Source of the DNA: JAYWAM01 sp043782425 | GTDB taxonomy: Bacteria > Pseudomonadota > Gammaproteobacteria > Burkholderiales > Usitatibacteraceae | Length of the DNA stretch: 11,356 bases | Assembly: GCA_043782425.1 (NCBI GenBank) | Contig: JAYWAM010000260.1 | Coordinates: forward strand, 1-11,356 | Direction of reading: 5' to 3' | Shown here: positions 5,297-11,356 of the stretch, one piece after another | How the letters are laid out: the number at the start of each line of letters is the position of its first letter | How positions within the stretch are numbered: the stretch's first letter is position 1 | Position numbers and translations under genes: made by a program | Notes under the pieces: generated by a model | What the model saw: the letters and a program-made list of their open reading frames with translations, nothing else | Databases searched by the model: none | What the model was told of the DNA's origin: nothing

Positions 5297-6532
5297 ATGA
5301 CCACCACCATCCATCCGGCCATCGCGCTGGAAAACGAGTTTTGCGCACATAACTATCTTCCGCTTGACGTGGTACTCAGCCGCGGCGCAGGCATTTATGC
5401 CTGGGACGATAGCGGCAAACGCTACCTCGACATGATGTCGGCGTATTCCGCGCTGAGCTTTGGCCACGCGCACCCGCGCCTGGTTGCGGCGCTTACCGAT
5501 CAAGCCAAGCGCCTGGCGCTGACCTCGCGCGCGTTTTACTCGGACCAACTGGGGCCGTTCCTTAAACGGCTGTGCCAGGTGACGGGGCAGGATGTCGCGC
5601 TGCCCATGAATACCGGCGTGGAGGCGGTGGAAACAGCCATCAAGGCGGCGCGCAAATGGGCCTACAAGGTCAAGGGCGTTCCCGACGGTCTGGCGGAAAT
5701 TATTTCCTGCGAAGGTAATTTTCACGGCCGCACCACCACCATCGTGGGCTTCTCGTCCGAGCCCGCCTACCGCGACGGCTTTGGTCCTTTCGCCGCCGGT
5801 TTCAAGCGCATTGCCTACGGCGATGCAAAAGCCCTCGCCGCCGCCATTACGCCGCACAGCGCCGCTTTCCTTGTCGAGCCGATACAAGGCGAGGCCGGCA
5901 TCATCGTGCCGCCTACAGGCTATCTGGCCGAGTGCGCACGCCTGTGCCGTGAGCACAATGTTCTGCTGCTCGCCGACGAAGTGCAAAGCGGGCTGGGGCG
6001 CGCCGGCAAGCTGCTCGCCTGCGACTATGAAAACGTCAAGCCCGATGGCCTGATGCTCGGCAAGGCTCTCGGCGGCGGTTTGCTGCCGGTATCGGCATTC
6101 CTCGCGCGGCGCGATGTGATGGATGTGTTTCAGCCCGGTGACCACGGCTCAACCTTCGGCGGCAACCCGCTAGGCGCGCGCGTCGGCCTGGAATCCATCA
6201 ACCTGCTGATGGAAGAAAAACTGTGGGAGCGTTCAGCGCAACTCGGTGACTATTTCATGGGCAGGCTGAGAGCGCTAAACAGCCCGCTGATACGCGAAGT
6301 GCGCGGCAAGGGATTACTCATCGGCGTCGATATCGACCCGTCTTACGCCACCGCGCGCCAAGTCTGCCAGCGTCTGCTCGATTACGGCATTCTCACCAAA
6401 GACACGCACCACAGCGTGGTGCGCTTTGCCCCGCCGCTGATTATTCAGAAGGCTGAACTGGATTGGGCGTTGGAGCAGATTCAAACCCTGTTGAGCGAAA
6501 TCGAGAACGCGAAACTGAAGAAGCGCGCTTAA
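5297..6532 (+). CDS. rocD: Ornithine aminotransferase
   Basis: A 411-residue class III PLP aminotransferase. It converts ornithine and 2-oxoglutarate to glutamate-5-semialdehyde and glutamate, linking arginine to proline and glutamate. Ornithine-specific signatures are MMSAYSALSFGHAHPRL, MNTGVEAVETAIKAARKW and EPIQGEAGIIVPPTGYL. D227 in LLADEVQSG holds the pyridine nitrogen and K256 in LGKALGGG forms the Schiff base. The ATG at 5297 is chosen. An upstream in-frame ATG at 5255 lies inside the repeat and would add 14 residues with no family likeness. The ribosome binding site is weak (GGGG, part of the palindrome CCCCATGGGG). The only clear plus-strand gene; it converges on aspS with overlapping stops. 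No clear promoter is seen. Confidence 0.93.
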   Translation: MTTTIHPAIALENEFCAHNYLPLDVVLSRGAGIYAWDDSGKRYLDMMSAYSALSFGHAHPRLVAALTDQAKRLALTSRAFYSDQLGPFLKRLCQVTGQDVALPMNTGVEAVETAIKAARKWAYKVKGVPDGLAEIISCEGNFHGRTTTIVGFSSEPAYRDGFGPFAAGFKRIAYGDAKALAAAITPHSAAFLVEPIQGEAGIIVPPTGYLAECARLCREHNVLLLADEVQSGLGRAGKLLACDYENVKPDGLMLGKALGGGLLPVSAFLARRDVMDVFQPGDHGSTFGGNPLGARVGLESINLLMEEKLWERSAQLGDYFMGRLRALNSPLIREVRGKGLLIGVDIDPSYATARQVCQRLLDYGILTKDTHHSVVRFAPPLIIQKAELDWALEQIQTLLSEIENAKLKKRA

Positions 6533-8319
6533 GTACCCGTCGCGCCGCGCAGCTTGATATGCAAATCGCGTAACTGCTGTTCCGTCACCGCGCTTGGCGC
6601 TTCGACCAGGAGATCCTGACCGCGCTGCGTTTTGGGGAAGGCGATCACGTCACGAATATGATCGACCCCCGCCATCATCGCCACCAAACGATCCAGCCCG
6701 AAGGCGATGCCGCCGTGCGGGGGGGCGCCGTACTTGAGCTGATTGAGCAAAAAGCCGAATTTGCGCTGCTGATCCTCGGGAGTGATTTTTAGCGCTTCGA
6801 AAACTTTGGTCTGCACCGCCGCCGCGTGGATGCGCACCGATCCGCCCCCCAGCTCCCAGCCGTTCAACACCACGTCATACGCCTTGGCGATGGCCTTGCC
6901 GGGATCGGTAGCGAGATAGTTTTCATGCCCGTCCTTGGGCGCGGTAAAGGGATGATGACGCGCTGCCCAGGTTTTGTGCGCCTCGTCAAATTCAAACATC
7001 GGAAAATCGACCACCCACAGCGGCTTCCATTCCTTGGTCGCGAAGCCGCGTTCGTGGCCGACCTTGACGCGCAACGCGCCGAGCGAATCGTTGACGACCT
7101 TCTCCTTATCAGCGGCGAAAAAAATCAGGTCGCCGCTCTGGGCGGCGCAACGCTCAACGATGGTCGTGAGTATTTCAGGCGAAAGGAATTTGACGATGGG
7201 CGATTGCAGGCCTTCCTCGTTACATTTCGAAGCATCGTTGACCTTGATGTACGCCAGGCCCTTAGCGCCATAGATAGCGACGAACGCCGTGAGATCGTCG
7301 ATGTCTTTGCGCGTCATGGGCTTGTCACCGCCCCCCGCGCCGGGAACGCACAGCGCGGCCACCCGTCCGTCCGGCAGATCGGCGGCGGCGCGAAAAACCT
7401 TGAAGTCCACCGTCTGCATAACATCTGTCAACTCGGTAAATTGCAGCGCCACGCGCAAGTCGGGCTTGTCGGAGCCGTAGAGACGCATCGCCTCGGCGAA
7501 AGTCATGATGGGGAAAGGGTTGGGCAACGCCACCTCAAGCACTTCCTTAAAAATAGTGCGAATCAGGCCCTCGAAAATCTCGCGGATTTCAAGCTCATCG
7601 AGAAACGAAGTCTCACAGTCGATCTGCGTGAACTCCGGCTGGCGGTCGGCACGCAAATCCTCGTCGCGGAAGCATTTGGTGATCTGGTAATAGCGGTCGA
7701 AGCCCGCCATCATCAGCATCTGCTTGAACAATTGCGGCGACTGCGGCAAGGCGTAAAACTGGCCGTCATGTATGCGCGACGGCACGAGAAATTCGCGCGC
7801 GCCCTCGGGTGTCGATTTGTATAACATCGGAGTTTCGATATCGATAAAGCCCTGCGCATCGAGATACTTGCGCGTCGCCATGGCAACACGATGGCGCAGG
7901 CGCAGATTGTTTTGCATTTGCGGGCGGCGCAGATCGAGCACGCGGTTTTCCAGGCGCACGCTTTCGGAAATATTTTCATCGTCCATCATGAATGGCGGTG
8001 TGAGCGAAGGATTAAGCACTTCAAGTTCGTGCGCGAGAATTTCTATCGCGCCGCTTTTCAGATTAGCGTTGACGGTGCCCTCCGGGCGCGGGCGCACCTT
8101 GCCGACCACCTTCAACACATATTCGCCGCGCACGCTGTCAGCAGTTTTGAAAGTTGCCTCACGATCCGGGTCGCACACCACCTGTAGCAGACCTTCGCGG
8201 TCGCGCAGGTCGATGAAAATCACACCACCGTGATCGCGCCTGCGGTGCGCCCAGCCGAATACGGTGACGACCTGTCCGAGGTAACGTTTGTCTATCAGTC
8301 CTGCGTAATTGGTTCTCAT
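6529..8319 (-). CDS. aspS: Aspartyl-tRNA synthetase, non-discriminating type
   Basis: A 596-residue bacterial class IIb AspRS: N-terminal OB-fold anticodon domain (about 1-105), class II core with the QSPQLFKQ stretch (193-200), motif 2 FRDED (217-221), a GAD insertion domain in the middle, and motif 3 GIAFGLDRL (from 537, Arg544). It charges tRNA with aspartate. H30 in RRRDHGG and G81 in RPEGT match the two positions (His31, Gly83 in Pseudomonas aeruginosa) linked to non-discriminating AspRS, which also makes Asp-tRNAAsn for GatCAB; E. coli has Leu and Lys there. GAGGA lies 6 nt before the ATG. It follows the fmdB and DUF502 genes and overlaps the rocD stop. Confidence 0.96.
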   Translation of the reverse strand: MRTNYAGLIDKRYLGQVVTVFGWAHRRRDHGGVIFIDLRDREGLLQVVCDPDREATFKTADSVRGEYVLKVVGKVRPRPEGTVNANLKSGAIEILAHELEVLNPSLTPPFMMDDENISESVRLENRVLDLRRPQMQNNLRLRHRVAMATRKYLDAQGFIDIETPMLYKSTPEGAREFLVPSRIHDGQFYALPQSPQLFKQMLMMAGFDRYYQITKCFRDEDLRADRQPEFTQIDCETSFLDELEIREIFEGLIRTIFKEVLEVALPNPFPIMTFAEAMRLYGSDKPDLRVALQFTELTDVMQTVDFKVFRAAADLPDGRVAALCVPGAGGGDKPMTRKDIDDLTAFVAIYGAKGLAYIKVNDASKCNEEGLQSPIVKFLSPEILTTIVERCAAQSGDLIFFAADKEKVVNDSLGALRVKVGHERGFATKEWKPLWVVDFPMFEFDEAHKTWAARHHPFTAPKDGHENYLATDPGKAIAKAYDVVLNGWELGGGSVRIHAAAVQTKVFEALKITPEDQQRKFGFLLNQLKYGAPPHGGIAFGLDRLVAMMAGVDHIRDVIAFPKTQRGQDLLVEAPSAVTEQQLRDLHIKLRGATGT

Positions 8320-8396
8320 GAAAAATCCTCAAGCGATGGCGCGCAAGCCACCGCCCACGCGCCGAAAATCAGGAAATCGGTAGGTAATGCAGAAGC

Positions 8397-8427
8397 GCCG
8401 CTGCGATCAGACTGCGATCACAGCGGC
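8397..8427 (-). promoter_or_regulatory. Hairpin across the DUF502 gene stop codon, ahead of aspS
   Basis: In minus-strand RNA, GCCGCUGUGAUC and GAUCGCAGCGGC pair over 12 positions (one U-G wobble) around a 7-nt loop. The DUF502 stop codon (8418-8420) lies within the stem. No U-run follows, so it is not a standard terminator. It may be a processing or stability element between DUF502 and aspS. Confidence 0.4.
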
Positions 8428-9071
8428 TTGGGATTGGGGTCGGGACCGGAGGATTCGCTCTCGGGTCCAGATGTACTGCGGCGGCGCGGCGGCTCGGCCA
8501 CGCCCATGGAAATGATGTATTGCAACGCATCATCGACCGACATGCTCAGTTCGATCACGTCTTTCTTGGGCACGATGAGAAAAAAACCCGCCGTGATGTT
8601 AGGCGTGGTCGGAACAAATACGGCGTAGTTGTCAAAGCCCAAATGATCGGTTACCTCACCTTCGGGCGAACCGGTGAGCAGCGCAACTGTCCACGTTTCA
8701 GCGTGCGGGTAGCGCACCAGCACCGCTTTGCGGAATGCTTTGCCATCGGGCGAAAACAAGGTGTCGCTGATCTGTTTCACGCCGCCGTAAACGGAACGCA
8801 CGATGGGGATGCGCGAGAACACGCTTTCCCAAAAGATGACAACTTTTTTACCAAAAAAATTCGCTGCGATAACGCCGGTGATCAACACGATGGCGATGGT
8901 GAAGAACACGCCCAGGCCGGGAACATGAAATCCAAACAAGGCTTGCGTCTGCCAGGCTTCCGGCAACAACAGCAGCGTCTGGTCCATGCTGTCCACCAGC
9001 AGCTTGAGCACCCACAGGGTGATACCCAGGGGAATCCAGATCAGCAAGCCGGCTATCAGATACTTTTTCAT
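8418..9071 (-). CDS. DUF502 family inner-membrane protein
   Basis: A 217-residue DUF502 protein. Two hydrophobic membrane segments are visible: about residues 4-28 (AGLLIWIPLGITLWVLKLLV) and about 55-80 (VFFTIAIVLITGVIAANFFG). The soluble part after them contains the family-typical RIPIVRSVYGGVKQ and FVPTTPNITAGFFLIVPKKD stretches. Function is unknown in the family. It starts 16 bp after the fmdB-like stop without a clear Shine-Dalgarno sequence and ends 98 bp before aspS, so the three genes are likely co-transcribed. The C-terminal tail (after about 195) is low-complexity, rich in P, S and E. Confidence 0.9.
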   Translation of the reverse strand: MKKYLIAGLLIWIPLGITLWVLKLLVDSMDQTLLLLPEAWQTQALFGFHVPGLGVFFTIAIVLITGVIAANFFGKKVVIFWESVFSRIPIVRSVYGGVKQISDTLFSPDGKAFRKAVLVRYPHAETWTVALLTGSPEGEVTDHLGFDNYAVFVPTTPNITAGFFLIVPKKDVIELSMSVDDALQYIISMGVAEPPRRRSTSGPESESSGPDPNPKPL

Positions 9072-9087
9072 TTGCGTGACCCGAAGC

Positions 9088-9480
9088 TTACTTGCGCTCC
9101 GCAGTCTTGCCGCCTGAAGTAGCCTCAGGCGTGGCTGATGCTGCGGAGCTTGCCACTTTTGCGGGAGCGGGCGTCGGCTTGCTATCCTTGGTGTCGGTCT
9201 TGGAATCGGGCTTGGCGTCCGACTTGGAATCTGACTTTGTATCCGGTTTGGCGTCTACCTTGGACTCCTGCTTGGCGTCGTCAGTCACGGGTTTAACGCC
9301 CCCCTTGAAATCGGTTGCATACCAGCCGCTGCCCTTGAGCTGAAAGCCGGGTGCGGTCAATTGTTTGATGAAAGTAGCTGCGCCGCACGACGGGCATTGG
9401 GTAAGCGGGGCATCGGCAACCTTCATCAACACATCCTGCGTGTATCCGCAGGAAGCGCACTTGTAGGCATAAATTGGCAT
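9088..9480 (-). CDS. FmdB-family zinc-ribbon protein with a tetrapeptide repeat tail
   Basis: A 130-residue protein whose first 60 residues form the FmdB/CxxC_CXXC_SSSS regulatory domain: MPIYAYKCASCGY with C8 and C11, CPSCG with C29 and C32, then the typical FQLKGSGWYATDF. The four cysteines should bind one zinc. Residues 75-98 are six tandem tetrapeptides of the form (V/P/S/T)D(A/T/S)K, followed by a P/A/S/T-rich tail, probably disordered. The biochemical role is not known; the neighbourhood with DUF502 and aspS is conserved. The ATG at 9478-9480 is chosen because MPIYAYKC is the canonical family start; an in-frame ATG at 9567 would add 29 unrelated residues. First gene of the fmdB-DUF502-aspS unit. 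Confidence 0.9.
   Translation of the reverse strand: MPIYAYKCASCGYTQDVLMKVADAPLTQCPSCGAATFIKQLTAPGFQLKGSGWYATDFKGGVKPVTDDAKQESKVDAKPDTKSDSKSDAKPDSKTDTKDSKPTPAPAKVASSAASATPEATSGGKTAERK
9187..9258 (-). repeat. Six tandem 12-bp repeats coding for (V/P/S/T)D(A/T/S)K
   Basis: Within the fmdB-like gene, residues 75-98 read VDAK PDTK SDSK SDAK PDSK TDTK. The DNA units are 12 bp and imperfect, as expected for an older slippage-grown array. The segment is highly charged with alternating D and K. Confidence 0.7.
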
Positions 9481-9532
9481 GAAGCTTTCGATCCTGAAAT
9501 TTGTAGGGCGCGTATGGCATACGCAACCGCGA

Positions 9533-9538
9533 ATTTTA
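9533..9538 (-). promoter_or_regulatory. Candidate -10 box for the fmdB-DUF502-aspS unit
   Basis: TAAAAT on the minus strand (5 of 6 matches to TATAAT) lies 52 bp above the fmdB-like ATG. No good -35 box is present at 16-18 nt. A 6-bp inverted repeat ATTCAC/GTGAAT (9620-9625 with 9635-9640) lies farther upstream. Low confidence. Confidence 0.35.
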
Positions 9539-9650
9539 ACACAGCAGGCCGAGCAACTCGAAGGCAATGCAACGAGCGAACGAGCGGGGTGCGATTCAGA
9601 CTGATGGGGAAAAATGCTAATTCACGATAGAAATGTGAATATATTCGCTT

Positions 9651-9745
9651 GATTTGTCATTCCCGCGAAAGCGGGAATCCATTTATTTTTCAAGAGAAAA
9701 ATGGTTCCCCGCTTTCGCGGGGACGACACTTGTTCTGAGGTTCCT
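9651..9745. repeat. REP/MITE-like double-hairpin repeat, copy 2
   Basis: A 95-bp element in the same orientation as copy 1 (5179-5271). The first 32 bp are identical; the middle differs and both right ends carry CCCCGCTTTCGCGGGG and a CTTGTTC...TTCCT end. Hairpins are at 9659-9678 and 9707-9722. It lies between the end of argG and the start of the fmdB-like gene. Apart from it and a candidate -10 box, 9481-9803 shows no gene. Confidence 0.85.
9694..9722 (-). terminator. Likely terminator of argG, made by the repeat
   Basis: In the minus-strand direction the right hairpin CCCCGC-GAAA-GCGGGG is followed by AACCATTTTTCTC, a stem with a nearby T-run, 81 bp after the argG stop. On the plus strand the left hairpin is likewise followed by a T-rich stretch, so the element could terminate in both directions. 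Confidence 0.5.
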
Positions 9746-9803
9746 TAAACTCGTTTTCACATCACTTTGAATTGCAGCCCTCAGAAGCGGGTGCGTCAAG
9801 GCG

Positions 9804-11144
9804 CTACTTTTTTTCTTGCTGCTCTCCGAGCAGCGGCATGCCGCTATCGGTCGCAGGCGACATCAGCCCGGTCTTGATGTAGGTGAGCAGCTTGTCCCGG
9901 GTATCCATGATGTCCAGGTTGCGCAGCGTCAACTGCCCGATGCGATCCTGCGGCGAAAATGCCGACTCGCCCTTTTCCATGGTCAATCTCTCGGGCCGGT
10001 AAGTCAGGTTGGGGCTGACGGTATCGAGGAGCGAATAGTCATTGCCGCGACGCAACTCGAGCGTCACCTCGCCCGTCACCGCGCGCGCCACCCAACGCTG
10101 CGCGGCCTCGCGCAGCATAATCGCCTGCGAATCAAACCAGCGCCCCTGATAAAGCAGGCGGCCAAGACGGCGGCCGCTGCTTCGGTATTGCTCGATAGTG
10201 TCCTCGTTGTGGATACCGCTTACCAGGCGCTCATACGCAATGTAAAGCAGCGCTAGTCCCGGCGACTCGTAGATACCCCGCGACTTTGCCTCGATGATGC
10301 GGTTCTCGATCTGATCCGACATGCCCAGTCCGTGGCGTCCACCGATCGCATTGGCCTCAAGTAAAAGCTTGACGGGATCGGCATAGACCACGCCATTGAG
10401 CGCGACCGGTTGCCCCTCTTCAAAGCGCACAGACACCACTTCGCGCTTGATCGCCACCTCTTCGCGCCAGAACGCCACGCCCATGATGGGCTCAACGATG
10501 CTGATGCCTTTGTTAAGAAACTCCAGGTCCTTGGCCTCATGCGTCGCGCCCAGGATATTGGAGTCGCTTGAGTACGCCTTCTCGCTGCTCATTTTGAAGT
10601 CGTGGCCCGCGCGTTGCAGATACGCCGACATTTCCTTGCGTCCGCCCAACTCGTCTATGAAGCGTTGATCGAGCCAAGGCTTGTAGATACGCAGACCAGG
10701 ATTAGCCAGCAACCCGTAGCGATAAAAGCGCTCGATGTCGTTGCCCTTGAAGGTGCTGCCATCACCCCAGATATTGACGGCGTCTTGGCGCATCGCAGCG
10801 ACCAGCATCGTCCCCGTAACGGCCCGCCCTAGCGGGGTGGTGTTGAAGTACGTAGCGCCCGCTGTCGTAATGTGAAAAGCGCCGCTTTGCAGCGCGGCTA
10901 TGCCCTCTGTCGCCAACTGCTGGCGGCAATCGATCAGCCTGGCTTTCTCGGCGCCGTAGCGCATTGCCTTGCGCGGAATTTCGTCGTAGTCGGGCTCGTC
11001 AGGTTGCCCGAGATTCGCGGTGTAGGCATAGGGAATGGCGCCTTTTTCGCGCATCCAAAGCAAAGCAGCGCTAGTATCGAGCCCCCCCGAAAATGCCAGG
11101 CCGACCTTCTCTCCGACGGGGAGATTTTGAAGAATATTAGACAA
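9804..11144 (-). CDS. argG: Argininosuccinate synthase
   Basis: A 446-residue argininosuccinate synthase of the long E. coli type. It joins citrulline and aspartate using ATP, the penultimate step of arginine synthesis. The ATP pyrophosphatase P-loop FSGGLDTS is at residues 18-25. YFNTTPLGRAVTGTMLVAAM, NIWGDGSTFKGNDIERF and EAKSRGIYE match the family throughout. The start codon is TTG (11142-11144): the resulting MSNILQNLPVG aligns with E. coli MTTILKHLPVG, GGAG lies 7 nt upstream, and no ATG is available there. The repeat at 9651-9745 probably ends the transcript. No ARG box is recognised upstream. Confidence 0.95.
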   Translation of the reverse strand: MSNILQNLPVGEKVGLAFSGGLDTSAALLWMREKGAIPYAYTANLGQPDEPDYDEIPRKAMRYGAEKARLIDCRQQLATEGIAALQSGAFHITTAGATYFNTTPLGRAVTGTMLVAAMRQDAVNIWGDGSTFKGNDIERFYRYGLLANPGLRIYKPWLDQRFIDELGGRKEMSAYLQRAGHDFKMSSEKAYSSDSNILGATHEAKDLEFLNKGISIVEPIMGVAFWREEVAIKREVVSVRFEEGQPVALNGVVYADPVKLLLEANAIGGRHGLGMSDQIENRIIEAKSRGIYESPGLALLYIAYERLVSGIHNEDTIEQYRSSGRRLGRLLYQGRWFDSQAIMLREAAQRWVARAVTGEVTLELRRGNDYSLLDTVSPNLTYRPERLTMEKGESAFSPQDRIGQLTLRNLDIMDTRDKLLTYIKTGLMSPATDSGMPLLGEQQEKK

Positions 11145-11356
11145 GTTGGTTCTCCGAGTGCGTAGGTACTTAGTGATTTGACTGTGTAGCGATTGAAGAG
11201 CTGGTGTACGTCACAAGCCCAGCATAGTTCAGGCTCAGGCGCCAGACCGGAGCGCGAAAATGCAATGCTCAACAGTTTAACTGGAAACTTGTTTGACGAG
11301 CGAGTTTGAGCGAGACCCAAGCAAGTCTGATATACGATGGACTGGGTCCCAGCCTG
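11145..11356. other. argG upstream region without a recognised gene
   Basis: About 210 bp above argG up to the window edge. The GGAG ribosome binding site at 11152-11155 is the only clear element. I see no convincing -35/-10 pair, ArgR box, tRNA or gene. At the edge CTGGGTCCCAG (11342-11352) is a short inverted repeat that may belong to something outside the window. Confidence 0.5.

Noticed and set aside
5270..6145. 291-codon minus-strand open frame
   Set aside because: Antisense shadow of rocD; the plus-strand frame has all ornithine aminotransferase signatures.
6826..7824. 332-codon plus-strand open frame
   Set aside because: Antisense shadow of aspS, rich in R, H and A as such shadows are.
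8520..9122. 200-codon plus-strand open frame
   Set aside because: Antisense shadow of the DUF502 gene; the minus-strand frame has the membrane segments and family motifs.
5179..9745. CRISPR-like reading of the two hairpin repeats
   Set aside because: Only two copies 4.4 kb apart with no regular spacers and no cas genes; they are dispersed hairpin repeats.
11342..11352. CTGGGTCCCAG inverted repeat at the window end
   Set aside because: Five-bp arms at the cut edge; too short to interpret without the flanking sequence.

Overview
The window looks like a betaproteobacterial chromosome. The evidence is the gene order fmdB - DUF502 - aspS ... nudB - ybhP-like - clsB, an AspRS of the non-discriminating proteobacterial type, a long E. 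coli-type ArgG, and two copies of a GAAA-loop hairpin repeat (core ATTCCCGCGAAAGCGGGAAT). I cannot fix the genus from sequence alone. Nearly all genes lie on the minus strand; the only clear plus-strand gene is rocD.

Right part (about 2543-11144) is a housekeeping block. Reading down the minus strand: argG (argininosuccinate synthase, TTG start), a repeat copy that could terminate argG, then fmdB-like zinc ribbon, DUF502 membrane protein and aspS close together. rocD (ornithine aminotransferase) lies convergent to aspS, with the two stop codons overlapping inside one TTAA. A second repeat copy lies in the leader between rocD and the divergent nudB. nudB, a ybhP-like EEP-fold protein and clsB then run almost without gaps and are probably one transcript. 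From memory, aspS and nudB are neighbours in many betaproteobacteria, so rocD looks like an antisense insertion that splits an older operon. argG and rocD both act around ornithine and arginine but are not co-transcribed.

Left part (1-2542) has an accessory character: a 17-codon tail of a gene cut by the window edge; the 5' end of a group II intron with its domain I hairpins but no visible reverse transcriptase; a brnT-brnA type II toxin-antitoxin pair with a very clear promoter, two 12-bp operator-like repeats and an apparently leaderless toxin mRNA; an exported small cupin protein between two hairpins; a class I SAM methyltransferase; and a 5'-truncated hicA toxin remnant wedged between clsB and the methyltransferase. 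The end of clsB seems to be the border between conserved operon and a turnover region.

I do not see a clearly new multi-gene system. The most useful points for a second look are the group II intron remnant, the brnTA control region, the hicA remnant, the paired repeats around the rocD-aspS-DUF502-fmdB block, and the AspRS specificity residues.
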